This document shows, in pieces, positions 51,231 to 59,883 of a DNA stretch of 64,000 nucleotides (position 1 is the stretch's first letter; the number at the start of each line of letters is the position of its first letter). The position numbers and the translations under genes were made by a program. The notes under the pieces were generated by a model. That model ran no database searches, was not told where the DNA came from, and saw nothing but the letters and a program-made list of their open reading frames with translations. This DNA is from JAILEN01 sp036723975 (lineage in GTDB: Bacteria > Bacillota > Clostridia > Lachnospirales > Lachnospiraceae). Location of the stretch: contig DAIMGJ010000003.1 of NCBI GenBank assembly GCA_036723975.1, forward strand, positions 1 to 64,000. The letters are read 5' to 3'.

Positions 51231-52889
51231 ATGAACAAACAAATTAAATTATGGCAGTCCATTTTAAGTACTGTATTGGTCGCTGCTGTGATTTTAACCG
51301 GCGTATTCGTTTATGTTGGAAAGCTTCGCAGTGGTGTAGAACAGCTTTATGATGGAGCTCAGCAGTTAGCAGATGGTTCTAACCAGATTAAAGACGGACT
51401 TTCACAAGTAAATGATGGAACCGGCTCTTTAGACGATGGTTTAAAGCAGTATACCGATGGTGTATCTCAGGTCGATGGTGGACTTGGAACACTTCAGGAT
51501 GGTTTAGGAACTTACACCGATGGTGTTGCTCAGGTTGATGACGGTCTTGGAACACTTCAGGATGGTTTAAAGACTTATACCGGTGGTGTTAAGCAGTTAG
51601 ACGGCGGTCTTGGAACACTTCAGGATGGTTTAAATACTTATACCAATGGTGTTGCTTTGGTTGACTCCGGTGTTGCAACATTACAGAGCGGTTTGTCTCA
51701 GTATACCGGTGGTGTAGCAACTATTAAATCCGGTACAGATACAGCATTACCTTTTGCAGTTCAGACTTATTCTGCATTAATCGGAACAACAGATCCGGCA
51801 AAGTTATCAGAAATTGCTAATAAAATTGTTGCTGAAGGACAGAAGAAGGATTATACTACAGCTACTGCATACGCAAGAGCTATGGTTATCTCAACTGTAT
51901 TTGGCGGAGATGAAGCTACCTATAACGCAATCATGGCAGATGATTCTGTTGCTACTGACGAGGCTGCTAAGGCAGCGGTTACAGCAGCTTTAACAAACGG
52001 ATCTTATTTGTCATCTACTCCGTTAGCTGGAAATGATGCTGTTCCTGCTAAATATCAGAACATGACAGTTCAGCAGTTGTTAGATCTTTATGCTACAAGT
52101 TATGCCCAGTTAGGTGCACAAGTTGCTACAGGTGCAGCTCAGCAAGCTGCAACAGCAACAATAGCTACTAATCCAACAGCAACTCTTGCTGCTTCTACAA
52201 CTACAGTTTTAGGTGCGGCACAGTCTACATTTACTATGGATGCAGCTACATTTACGGCATCAGCAGAGGCTGCAGCTCCTGGAACTGCAGCTCAGTTGGC
52301 ACAGTTAAATGAGTTGGTAAAGAGTGGAATGTATGCAGGAGCTGCCGGCATTGGTTCTGATTACACAGCCAGACGTGCGCTTAGAAAGACAGCAGATACT
52401 TCCATGGGCATGTATCCGCAGTTAATTGCTGGATTATCAGTTATGTACAAGGCTATCTACGACGTAAATCAGGGTGCCGGATTACTTGTTGCAGCAAACT
52501 CTGATTTGATGAGCGGTATTGCAACTCTTAAGAGCGGTACAGGACAGCTAGCAGGAAACAACGCAGCAATCATGGATGGTATTGGACAGTTACATGGCGG
52601 TTCTATGCAGTTAGTACAGAACAACGGCAAGATCATGGATGGACTTGGACAGTTGAAAGACGGTACAGGTCAGTTGACTGCCAACAACTCAACCATCATG
52701 GATGGTTTATCCCAGTTAAAAGATGGTACAAGCCAGTTAGTAGCTAACAATGATGCACTTCTTTCAGGTTCATCACAGTTATCTGACGGTTCAGGCCAGC
52801 TTTATGATGGATCACAGACATTGTCTGATGGTCTTGGAACCCTTGTTGAAGGTGTTCATACACTTTTAAAGGGTGTCGGTGGAAAATAA
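51231..52889 (+). CDS. Membrane-anchored xxxLxxG heptad-repeat protein (YhgE/Pip ectodomain-like)
   Basis: 552 residues: one N-terminal membrane helix (about 10-30), then heptads of the pattern xxLxDGL/xxLxxG (about 35-165), and a central Ala/Thr-rich region without cysteine (about 170-400). A second block of heptads follows (about 415-545; IMDGLGQLKDGTGQL-type). Such repeats occur in the extracellular part of YhgE/Pip phage-infection proteins, but the five C-terminal membrane helices of those proteins are absent. It probably forms a long extracellular rod or coiled structure. Codon usage in the centre (many GCT/ACA) differs from neighbours, suggesting transfer. Confidence 0.75.
   Translation: MNKQIKLWQSILSTVLVAAVILTGVFVYVGKLRSGVEQLYDGAQQLADGSNQIKDGLSQVNDGTGSLDDGLKQYTDGVSQVDGGLGTLQDGLGTYTDGVAQVDDGLGTLQDGLKTYTGGVKQLDGGLGTLQDGLNTYTNGVALVDSGVATLQSGLSQYTGGVATIKSGTDTALPFAVQTYSALIGTTDPAKLSEIANKIVAEGQKKDYTTATAYARAMVISTVFGGDEATYNAIMADDSVATDEAAKAAVTAALTNGSYLSSTPLAGNDAVPAKYQNMTVQQLLDLYATSYAQLGAQVATGAAQQAATATIATNPTATLAASTTTVLGAAQSTFTMDAATFTASAEAAAPGTAAQLAQLNELVKSGMYAGAAGIGSDYTARRALRKTADTSMGMYPQLIAGLSVMYKAIYDVNQGAGLLVAANSDLMSGIATLKSGTGQLAGNNAAIMDGIGQLHGGSMQLVQNNGKIMDGLGQLKDGTGQLTANNSTIMDGLSQLKDGTSQLVANNDALLSGSSQLSDGSGQLYDGSQTLSDGLGTLVEGVHTLLKGVGGK
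51481..51668 (+). repeat. Tandem 63-bp coding repeats in the xxxLxxG gene
   Basis: Three near-identical units, each 21 codons (three heptads), contain CTTGGAACACTTCAGGATGG. Their DNA-level similarity suggests recent duplication; copy number could vary between strains. Confidence 0.8.
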
Positions 52890-52950
52890 TTTTTATAGTA
52901 ACTATTATTTTCAAAAAGAAGTGAACGAAAAAGATGATACCGTAGAAACG

Positions 52951-53015
52951 GAGCCAAAGGTGAGCGGACCTTTGGCTCTTTTCTTTTGGGGACAAGGGGT
53001 CAGACCCCTTGTCCC
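52951..53015 (+). terminator. Terminator followed by a perfect 13-bp-arm palindrome
   Basis: Terminator: GAGCCAAAGGT (52951-52961) / ACCTTTGGCTC (52968-52978) with TTTTCTTTT. Immediately after, GGGACAAGGGGTC (52989-53001) and GACCCCTTGTCCC (53003-53015) flank a single A. The second palindrome has no T-tract, so it may be a repeat unit or protein site rather than a terminator. Confidence 0.75.
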
Positions 53016-53029
53016 ACCATTTATAAGTA

Positions 53030-53038
53030 TGGTAATAT
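53030..53038 (+). promoter_or_regulatory. Extended -10 promoter, likely leaderless start of the flippase gene
   Basis: TGgTAATAT with the hexamer at 53033-53038. ATG 53046 lies where transcription should begin, and no ribosome site is visible. Confidence 0.45.
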
Positions 53039-53045
53039 AACTTCT

Positions 53046-54269
53046 ATGAAAAAGAACATTTTATGGAACACAGCAGGAAATCTGTTTTACGGAATTTGTA
53101 CTTGGATTATCACAATTTTGGTGGTGCATTTGACGGACTATAATGAGGCGGGCTATTTGGCACTGGCCATTTCCATGACAAATACTTATGAGCAGATTGC
53201 CTGGTTTAACATGAGAAACTATCAGGTGACGGATGCGACAGGACGTTTTTCCGATTCTCAGTATGTATCCAGCCGAGTGATTACCTGTACACTGGCGTTT
53301 GTTATGCTTGTCATTGCCGCTCTTACCGGAAGCGAACTCTATCAGGCACTATGCATTATCGCATATATGCCCATTCGTATAGCAGAGGCGGTTTCCGACG
53401 TTTGTCACGGTATCAATCAGAAAAAAGAACGATATGACTATATTGGAAAGTCATTTATTTTGCGAGGCATCGGAATGGTGGGCGTTTTTTCTGTGGGACT
53501 TATTGTCCTGAAGAAATTAGCCGTTGTTTTGCTTTTGACTGCAATCTATCAGATTGCAGTGTCCTTGCTTTTTGATTGCAGAAAAACATTTTCTCTGACG
53601 GAAATTAAGTTAAAACTGTTTGATAAGGATTTGTTAAAACTGTATCGGGATTGTTTACCCTTGGTGATTTTTGCATTCTTTATGAGTAACCAAAATAACT
53701 ACACCAAGGAAATGATTCAAACTCTTTGTGGCAATGATATTCTTGGTATCTACGCTTCCATTGCATCTCCCACCATAGCAGTTCAGATGATTGCAGCAGC
53801 TATGTTTGCTCCGTTTTTGCCGGGGCTTTCCGTAAATCTAGCAGAAAAAGACTATGATAAGTTTAATAAAAAACTGTTAAAGATATACGGTGCCTTTGTA
53901 GGCATGGCAGTGGTGGTGTTAATCGGCGCAGCACTTCTCGGACGTTGGGGACTTGCACTTTTATATCCGGATAATATTTTGGATCACTACGAGTTTTTTA
54001 TGCCGGTAGTTCTGGTTACTATTATGAACGCTATAGTGCTTGTGATGCAGGGAATATTGGTGGCCGTTCGAAAGATTTGGATTATGACAATCGGAATGGT
54101 GGCAGATTTTTTGATTCTTATGGTTTCAATCAAACCGTTAATCGGAATGTACGGAGCCAATGGAGGAAGCTATGCACAGATTCTTGCCTACGCAGTTTAT
54201 ATTCCCTTTGCTATGATTACGATTTATGTTACAATACGACAGTGTAAAAGGAGTAAGAATAATGGATAA
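53046..54269 (+). CDS. Polysaccharide flippase (Wzx/MATE-like superfamily)
   Basis: A 407-residue multi-span membrane protein (about 12 helices) of the oligosaccharide flippase/polysaccharide biosynthesis family, beginning MKKNILWNTAGNLFYGICTWIITILVV. It would turn lipid-linked sugars across the membrane. The start at 53046 fits the family; an upstream in-frame ATG lies in the palindrome. It overlaps the next glycosyltransferase by 8 bp, so the three following genes form one surface-glycan operon. Confidence 0.85.
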   Translation: MKKNILWNTAGNLFYGICTWIITILVVHLTDYNEAGYLALAISMTNTYEQIAWFNMRNYQVTDATGRFSDSQYVSSRVITCTLAFVMLVIAALTGSELYQALCIIAYMPIRIAEAVSDVCHGINQKKERYDYIGKSFILRGIGMVGVFSVGLIVLKKLAVVLLLTAIYQIAVSLLFDCRKTFSLTEIKLKLFDKDLLKLYRDCLPLVIFAFFMSNQNNYTKEMIQTLCGNDILGIYASIASPTIAVQMIAAAMFAPFLPGLSVNLAEKDYDKFNKKLLKIYGAFVGMAVVVLIGAALLGRWGLALLYPDNILDHYEFFMPVVLVTIMNAIVLVMQGILVAVRKIWIMTIGMVADFLILMVSIKPLIGMYGANGGSYAQILAYAVYIPFAMITIYVTIRQCKRSKNNG

Positions 54270-55209
54270 AATCGCTGTTTTAATTCCGTGTTATAACGAG
54301 AGCAAAACAATTGAAAAGGTAGTAACGGATTTTAAGCGTGAGCTTCCGGAAGCTACCATTTATGTATATGATAACAATTCTTCTGACGGAACGGATGAAA
54401 TCGCCAGAAATGCCGGCGCAATCGTGCGTTACGAGCATCAGCAGGGTAAGGGAAATGTTATCCGTACCATGTTCCGCGAAATCGATGCAGAGTGCTATAT
54501 CATGATTGACGGAGATGATACCTATCCGGCAGAGGCTGCCCGTGCTTTGGCAAATGAAGTGTTTGAAAAAAATGCGGATATGGTTGTTGGAGATCGCCTT
54601 TCTTCTACTTATTTTGAGGAAAATAAGCGTCCATTCCACAACTTCGGAAACTCTTTGGTTCGTTGGTCTATTAACCAGTTATTCAAAACTGAGATTAAGG
54701 ATATCATGACAGGATACAGAGCCTTTAGTTATCAGTTTGTAAAGACCTTCCCGGTACTTTCCAAAGGATTTGAAATTGAAACCGAGATGAGCATTCATGC
54801 AGCAGACAAAAACATGCATGTGGCAAATGTGGTAATAGATTACCGCGACCGTCCGGAGGGTTCTGAATCAAAACTTTCCACTTATTCGGATGGGATGAAG
54901 GTTCTTATGACCATTGCAAGATTATACCGTACTTATAAGCCGGCAGGTTTTTTCGGATTGGTTGCTTTAGTACTGATAATTATATCAACAGTTTTCTTTG
55001 TTCCGGTGTTTGCGTCTTACTTGCAGACCGGATTGGTAGGAAAGTTTCCAACTTTAATTGTAGCCGGATTTACCTTTATTGCTGCGATTATTTCCTGGTT
55101 TACCGGTATTATGCTTCAGACTTTGACTTTGAAGAATCGGCAGGATTTTGAAATGGAATTGAATCATTTCACAGATCGATTTAAAGATTTAAAAGAAAGA
55201 GAAAACTAA
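54262..55209 (+). CDS. Glycosyltransferase family 2, polyprenyl-phosphate type
   Basis: 315 residues: an N-terminal GT-A domain with KIAVLIPCYNESKTIEKVV, YVYDNNSSDGT and MIDGDDTYPAE, and DIMTGYRAFS, typical of DPM1-like polyprenyl-phosphate glycosyltransferases. Two C-terminal membrane helices follow (about 230-290). ATG 54262 has AAAAGGAG nine bases upstream; the longer frame begins inside the flippase. It probably loads a sugar on undecaprenyl phosphate for the adjacent flippase pathway. Confidence 0.88.
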   Translation: MDKIAVLIPCYNESKTIEKVVTDFKRELPEATIYVYDNNSSDGTDEIARNAGAIVRYEHQQGKGNVIRTMFREIDAECYIMIDGDDTYPAEAARALANEVFEKNADMVVGDRLSSTYFEENKRPFHNFGNSLVRWSINQLFKTEIKDIMTGYRAFSYQFVKTFPVLSKGFEIETEMSIHAADKNMHVANVVIDYRDRPEGSESKLSTYSDGMKVLMTIARLYRTYKPAGFFGLVALVLIIISTVFFVPVFASYLQTGLVGKFPTLIVAGFTFIAAIISWFTGIMLQTLTLKNRQDFEMELNHFTDRFKDLKEREN

Positions 55210-55210
55210 G

Positions 55211-56008
55211 ATGCGAGATATTTCAAATCTTCATACCTTTGTGATTTGTGCATATAAAGAATGCGATTATTTAGAGGAACTGATTGAGTCCTTGGAAAAA
55301 CAAACTTATAAAAGCACTATTATCATGGAGACTTCTACTCCAAATGATTTCATTTTTGATATGGGAAAAAAGCATAACATTCCCGTATATGTAAATGAAG
55401 GTGAAGGTGGAATCACACAGGATTGGAATTACGGATATGCACAGACTACAACGGAGTATGTGACCATAGCTCATCAGGATGATAAGTATGCACCGACGTA
55501 TGCAGAGTGTATGATAAAAGCTATGGAGGCTGCAGAGCACCCACTGATATACTTTACAAACTATGCAGAGATTCGAAATGGGGAAGTGGTGGAGGATAAT
55601 AAAATTCTTCGAATTAAGCGAATGCTGCTTCGTCCGTTGAAGAATTTCAAACGTGCCAAAAGCGTTTGGTGGAGAAGAAGAATTCTTTCCATGGGAGATC
55701 CGATTCTTTGTCCTTCTATCACATTTGCGAAGTCCAATTGTCCGAAAGTGGTATTTAACAATCATTTTCTGGCATGTGAAGATTGGGAAACTTTGGAGAT
55801 GCTTTCAAAAATGGAGGGCGAATTCCTTTACGATAAGCAGATTCTGTCCTATCATCGGATCCATGCGGAGTCCACCACCACCTTGGCTTTTAGTATGAAT
55901 AAGCGCGCGGTGGAAGACTATGAAATGTTTTGCAAGTTTTGGCCGAAGCCTATCGCCAAGCTACTTTTGCATTTCTATAAAGACAGCCAGAAATCCAATG
56001 AAGTATAA
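55211..56008 (+). CDS. Glycosyltransferase family 2
   Basis: The 265-residue protein starts LHTFVICAYKECDYLEELIESL and has TSTPNDFI and the metal-binding TIAHQDDKY motif. It belongs to the GT2 group that adds sugars to surface polysaccharides. It starts one base after the previous gene stops. There is no membrane segment. A bidirectional terminator of repeat family A follows. Confidence 0.85.
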   Translation: MRDISNLHTFVICAYKECDYLEELIESLEKQTYKSTIIMETSTPNDFIFDMGKKHNIPVYVNEGEGGITQDWNYGYAQTTTEYVTIAHQDDKYAPTYAECMIKAMEAAEHPLIYFTNYAEIRNGEVVEDNKILRIKRMLLRPLKNFKRAKSVWWRRRILSMGDPILCPSITFAKSNCPKVVFNNHFLACEDWETLEMLSKMEGEFLYDKQILSYHRIHAESTTTLAFSMNKRAVEDYEMFCKFWPKPIAKLLLHFYKDSQKSNEV

Positions 56009-56031
56009 AATGATAAAGATAAAACTATAAT

Positions 56032-56103
56032 AAAAAATCTCAAATGCTTTTTCACCGAGCGCCAAAGAAGCGCAACTACGTGAAAAACACTTGAGATTTT
56101 TTT
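56032..56103. repeat. Hairpin repeat family A, copy 3 (reverse orientation)
   Basis: Read on the minus strand it matches copies 1 and 2: ATCTCAAGTG/CATTTGAGAT outer stem, TTTTCAC/GTGAAAA, inner stem GCGC/GCGC and the same TTCTTT loop. It sits between convergent glycosyltransferase genes and can end transcripts from both. Confidence 0.8.
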
Positions 56104-56131
56104 ATTTACATTATTAGAAATTATTATAGCC

Positions 56132-57025
56132 TTAAATCATCTGATGTAATAAGAACAGTACTCGTACTGCGAGTCCTTCAAAGGCGGACTGGCGGAAGAC
56201 TTTGTTCCCGAAGACAAACTTTAGGCTGCCTCCGAACTTCTTTGTGTCGGAAAGTAGGCTATCTACTAAAGCGTCTTTTTCTGCATCTCCTCGATAGTAA
56301 GACTGAAATTCTGAAAGCTGATCGCGAAGCTGACCTCTTTGCTTTTTAAAGAAGGCTATCTCAACCTTTAATCGTTCTATTAGTCCTACGGTTGCGCCGA
56401 CCTGATTGTTTCCGTGTTGGCGATAATTGATGTGGGGTTCTTTATCGAAGAACACCTTTCCGTAGTAGGTGGCAACCAGATACATCCACCAATCATGATA
56501 AATCGGCTTCTTCGGAAGCTTGTCTTTCATCAAATCAAACAGTTCTTTTTTGATAAGCATGGTGCATCCGGTGCAAACATTTTCGATCACTGCGTTTTCA
56601 AAGGCCGGGCGAAGTTCTTTATACTCCTGATTGGGAAGCGGAACAAGGTCGTTATCCACCTGCTGCTTGTTGCTGCAGTAAATGAGATAATCACCGCTTT
56701 CAATCTTTTCAACCGCATGTGCAACTTTATCTGGCATCCAGTCATCATCCTGATCTGCCAAGGAATAATAGTCGGCATCCGGTGCGATTTTTACCATTTC
56801 CAAAAAGCTTTGGTTGGATCCTAAGTTTTCCCCTTTGACGTAACTTACATTGGGACACTTGGAAGCATATTCTTCCAAAATATCCAAAGTGGAATCCTTG
56901 GAACCGTCATCTCTTACAAACAATTCCAAATTATCATAGGTCTGATTTAATATGGTATCTATCTGATGACGAAGATAGGTTTCGCCATTGTAGGTGGACA
57001 TTAATACAACGACCTTTGGTGTCAT
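56132..57025 (-). CDS. Glycosyltransferase family 2 (rhamnosyltransferase-like)
   Basis: 297 residues: MTPKVVVLMSTYNGETYLRHQIDTIL, VRDDGSKDSTLDIL and YYSLADQDDDWMPDKVAHAVE are classic GT2 rhamnosyltransferase-type motifs (RfbF/WbbL-like). The C-terminus is amphipathic. It converges on the glycosyltransferase operon from the other side, pointing to a common surface-glycan locus with separate control. The exact sugar is unknown. Confidence 0.87.
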   Translation of the reverse strand: MTPKVVVLMSTYNGETYLRHQIDTILNQTYDNLELFVRDDGSKDSTLDILEEYASKCPNVSYVKGENLGSNQSFLEMVKIAPDADYYSLADQDDDWMPDKVAHAVEKIESGDYLIYCSNKQQVDNDLVPLPNQEYKELRPAFENAVIENVCTGCTMLIKKELFDLMKDKLPKKPIYHDWWMYLVATYYGKVFFDKEPHINYRQHGNNQVGATVGLIERLKVEIAFFKKQRGQLRDQLSEFQSYYRGDAEKDALVDSLLSDTKKFGGSLKFVFGNKVFRQSAFEGLAVRVLFLLHQMI

Positions 57026-57109
57026 ATAAGTTTCCTCGTTTCTATGTATTATCTCGTACGGTACAACTTAATCGAATAGAATCAGCCGATTACGTTCATT
57101 TAATATGCA

Positions 57110-57823
57110 TCAGTCACGACGTCGGTTGAGAATCAGCAGCAATCTTAATAACTGAATAATAGCAGTTGCTGCGGCTGCTACGTAGGTTAAAGCAGCGGCG
57201 CCCAAAACCTTCTTGGTCATCTTGGATTCTTCGTGGCTTAAGATGCCAAGTTCCTGCAAGGTGCGGTCTGCTCTGGCAGAAGCATCAAACTCAACCGGGA
57301 GTGTTACCAACTGGAACAATACGGAAGCAGAGAAAAGTAAAATACCAATCTCGATGAGGAGAGTGGAAGTACTGCCTCCGAAGAAAAGTCCCAAAAGGAT
57401 TAACGGCCATGCGGCGTAGGATCCAAAGTTTGCAATAGGAACCAGCTTGGAACGAATTAAAATCGGAGTGTAATCCTCGTGGTGCTGCATCACATGTCCA
57501 CACTCATGGGCTGCTACGGAAACCGCAGCCACGGAAGCAGAATTATAAACCGCATCGGAAAGATTCACCGTATTGTTTGCAGGGTTGTAATGATCTGTTA
57601 AAGTTCCACTGACATGGCGAATCTCAACATTTCGAATACCTTTGTGAGCCAAAATGCGCTCAGCTGCTTCGCGACCGGTCATTCCGGTCATACTTCTTAC
57701 TTTTGAATATTTATTGTAGGTAGACTTTACCTTTGCCTGGGCAATCAATGAAAAAATTGCTGCAACAATCAGCAAAAGATAGGTCCAGTCAAATCCGTAA
57801 GCATATGTATAAGCGTCGTACAT
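57110..57823 (-). CDS. YugP-family zinc metallopeptidase, membrane
   Basis: The 237-residue protein has an N-terminal membrane helix (about 12-30), a peptidase region with the zinc motif VAAHECGHVMQHHED (HExxH), and several C-terminal helices. It matches the neutral zinc metallopeptidase (YugP, Peptidase_M48-like clan) family, whose role is probably membrane-protein quality control. The ribosome site AGGAGG is strong. A leader hairpin GAAGCG/CGCTTC lies at 57853-57872. Confidence 0.88.
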   Translation of the reverse strand: MYDAYTYAYGFDWTYLLLIVAAIFSLIAQAKVKSTYNKYSKVRSMTGMTGREAAERILAHKGIRNVEIRHVSGTLTDHYNPANNTVNLSDAVYNSASVAAVSVAAHECGHVMQHHEDYTPILIRSKLVPIANFGSYAAWPLILLGLFFGGSTSTLLIEIGILLFSASVLFQLVTLPVEFDASARADRTLQELGILSHEESKMTKKVLGAAALTYVAAAATAIIQLLRLLLILNRRRD

Positions 57824-57879
57824 AGTATATTTCCTCCTAATATTTTGAATTAGAAGCGTTATGAACCGCTTCGATGAAT

Positions 57880-57888
57880 ATTATACCA
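57880..57888 (-). promoter_or_regulatory. Extended -10 promoter of the YugP gene
   Basis: On the minus strand TGgTATAAT (hexamer at 57885-57880) with a weak -35. It places the start upstream of a small leader hairpin. Confidence 0.5.
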
Positions 57889-58111
57889 ATCTGAATCTTT
57901 ATAATCTATATGAAATAATGTTTTATCTTGATGTTTGGGTGTACCCTGCGGGAGGAGTGAATCGATAAAAACAATTTATCTGAAAACTTTAAAGTAAAGC
58001 GTTAATTTTCAGAAAATATCTCCGATAAAAAAAGTAGAAAAGTAAACCGGTACACCGCAAGCCTTTGAAACAACGAGGAAATACGAAGGCGACAGTAAGG
58101 AGGTGTGTAAC

Positions 58112-58327
58112 ATGGATGGATTTACAAGCATGGTCGCACCGGTTATGATGACTACTTTGTATCGGGGCGAAAAAGACGAACGTAAAAAAGTAGACGCCAA
58201 AACCAAAGCGAAGAAAATAAAAAAAGAAGAAACCTTCGAGGAACAGTTTAGCGCAGTTTACGTCCATGAAGATGCGTTGCAGCCAATCACCTATGCGCCG
58301 CCGAAGAAAAAAACCTTCATTTATTAA
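58112..58327 (+). CDS. Small basic protein of unknown function (71 residues)
   Basis: ATG 58112 follows AAGGAGGTGTGTAAC, a very strong site. The protein has a Met-rich start (MDGFTSMVAPVMMTTLYRG), a Lys-rich middle and a Tyr/Pro-containing end (YAPPKKKTFIY). No family is recognised. The 290-bp region before it is AT-rich, with an inverted repeat CTGAAAA/TTTTCAG near 57979-58013. Two terminators follow, so it is a monocistronic, probably well expressed gene. Confidence 0.55.
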   Translation: MDGFTSMVAPVMMTTLYRGEKDERKKVDAKTKAKKIKKEETFEEQFSAVYVHEDALQPITYAPPKKKTFIY

Positions 58328-58339
58328 AAGAGAATAACA

Positions 58340-58438
58340 CCTTTGTTAACCCTCTTTCCATCTCTCCCCCTCATTAACAAAGGATTTTAAATAACACCAT
58401 TCAGAACTGACAGGCGCTTGGTTCTGGGTGGTGTTTTC
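58340..58438 (+). terminator. Two inverted repeats ending the small-protein transcript
   Basis: CCTTTGTTAA (58340-58349) / TTAACAAAGG (58374-58383) with TTTTAA, then AACACCA (58393-58399) / TGGTGTT (58429-58435) extended by CAGAAC/GTTCTG and TTTT. Confidence 0.7.
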
Positions 58439-58487
58439 GTGTACCGGTTTCTTCACATTTTTTTCACTTTGTATTTTGCGGAAATTT

Positions 58488-58496
58488 TGATATAAT
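58488..58496 (+). promoter_or_regulatory. Extended -10 promoter of the hypB pair
   Basis: TGaTATAAT (hexamer 58491-58496) with a poor -35. The leader is about 35 nt with AGAAGGAGAA before ATG 58538. Confidence 0.6.
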
Positions 58497-58537
58497 CTCC
58501 CGTAGTTTAGTATGTTAGAGAACAGAAGGAGAATTCG

Positions 58538-59212
58538 ATGAGTGCGATTGCGGTAAAGGAAGTAAAGGAACGCGTTATTGCCGATAACGACGTAGTAGCT
58601 GGTGATCTTCGTGATAAATTAAAAGAGAAAAAAGTATTCCTTGTAAATTTAATGGCTTCCCCCGGGGCGGGAAAAACCACTACTTTGGTACGTACCATTG
58701 ATGCGTTAAAAGATGAATACAGAGTTGGCGTTATGGAAGCCGATGTGGACTCTATGGTAGACGCAGAGACCATTTCTAAAACAGGTGCAAAGGTAATCCA
58801 GCTTCATACCGGCGGAAGTTGCCATATGGATGCAGATATGACGGAGCGCGGATTGGAATCCCTTGGCATCGATGATTTGGACGTGGTATTTTTGGAAAAC
58901 ATTGGAAATCTGGTTTGCCCGGCAGAGTTTGATATTGGTGCTGCAAAAAAGGTTATGATTTTATCTGTGCCGGAAGGTCACGATAAGCCACTGAAATATC
59001 CGCTTATGTTTACCATCTCGGATTGCCTCCTGATTAATAAGATTGATACTGCACCGGTATTCGATTTTGATATGGATTTACTTCGTGAGTACGTTGGAAA
59101 ACTTAATCCAACCATGCCGATTTATCCGGTTTCCTCTTTAAAGGGGGACGGATTTGAACAGTGGATTTTGTGGTTAAAAAATGAAATCAAAACCTGGAAG
59201 GAGGATGCGTAA
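58538..59212 (+). CDS. hypB: HypB-like nickel-insertion GTPase, copy 1
   Basis: The 224-residue SIMIBI-class GTPase has P-loop ASPGAGKTTT, EADVDSMVDA, the metal-site CHMDADM (Cys-His pair near residues 93-94), ENIGNLVCPAEFD, the guanine motif INKID, and VSSLKGDG. HypB delivers nickel to NiFe hydrogenases with HypA. It lacks the N-terminal CxxCGC nickel motif of some HypB proteins. It is followed directly by a second hypB-like gene. No hydrogenase or hypA is in the window, so the nickel target is unknown. Confidence 0.87.
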   Translation: MSAIAVKEVKERVIADNDVVAGDLRDKLKEKKVFLVNLMASPGAGKTTTLVRTIDALKDEYRVGVMEADVDSMVDAETISKTGAKVIQLHTGGSCHMDADMTERGLESLGIDDLDVVFLENIGNLVCPAEFDIGAAKKVMILSVPEGHDKPLKYPLMFTISDCLLINKIDTAPVFDFDMDLLREYVGKLNPTMPIYPVSSLKGDGFEQWILWLKNEIKTWKEDA

Positions 59213-59863
59213 ATGGCAAGAGTTATTGAACTTCATAAAAGCGTAACCGAATCAAATGACCGTGATGCGGAAAACCTTCGTCAGGAGTTAAAAGAAAAAG
59301 GCCTTTGCCTTGTAAATCTTATGAGTTCTCCGGGATCCGGAAAAACCACCCTTTTATCCCGTACCATTACGGATATGAAGGATGTTAAGATTGCAGTATG
59401 CGAAGCAGATATCGAATCCGACGTGGATGCAATAAAAATCGAAAATCTTGGTGCCAAAGCCGTTCAGGTACACACTGATGGTATGTGCCACATGGATGCG
59501 GGAATGACCAGAAGTGGCCTTTTTGGAATGGATTTGGATGATGTGCAACTTGCATTTTTGGAAAACGTGGGAAATCTGATTTGTCCGGCTGAGTTTGATA
59601 CGGGAGCACATAAAAACGTTATGATTTTATCTGTTCCGGAAGGAGACGATAAGCCGCTTAAGTATCCACTTATGTTTTCCATGGTGGATGCACTTGTTAT
59701 TACCAAGATGGATACCAAAGACTATTTCACCTTTGATTTGGATTTATGCATGGAACATGTGAAAAAGCTAAATTCTAATGTGGAGATTTTTCCGGTATCT
59801 GCAAAAACCGGTGAAGGAATGGAAGCCTTTGAAAACTGGCTTCGCAGTAATTTGTTTAAATAA
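59213..59863 (+). CDS. HypB-like nickel-insertion GTPase, copy 2
   Basis: 216 residues, clearly paralogous to the gene before it: P-loop SSPGSGKTTL, EADIESDVDA, metal site CHMDAGM, ENVGNLICPAEFD, guanine motif ITKMD, and VSAKTGEG. Both active sites look intact. The two proteins differ widely outside motifs, so the duplication is old, and they could form a heterodimer or serve different metalloenzymes. It starts directly after the previous stop, with GGAAGGAGGATG upstream. Confidence 0.85.
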   Translation: MARVIELHKSVTESNDRDAENLRQELKEKGLCLVNLMSSPGSGKTTLLSRTITDMKDVKIAVCEADIESDVDAIKIENLGAKAVQVHTDGMCHMDAGMTRSGLFGMDLDDVQLAFLENVGNLICPAEFDTGAHKNVMILSVPEGDDKPLKYPLMFSMVDALVITKMDTKDYFTFDLDLCMEHVKKLNSNVEIFPVSAKTGEGMEAFENWLRSNLFK

Positions 59864-59883
59864 AGAAATAGGAGGTGGCGATT

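Noticed and set aside
51053..51247. 64-codon open frame in the leader of the repeat protein
   Set aside because: No ribosome site, unusual composition, and overlap with the real start region; probably chance.
51420..52860. CRISPR-like or satellite repeats
   Set aside because: The repeats are in frame, encode heptads and have no spacers of constant size.
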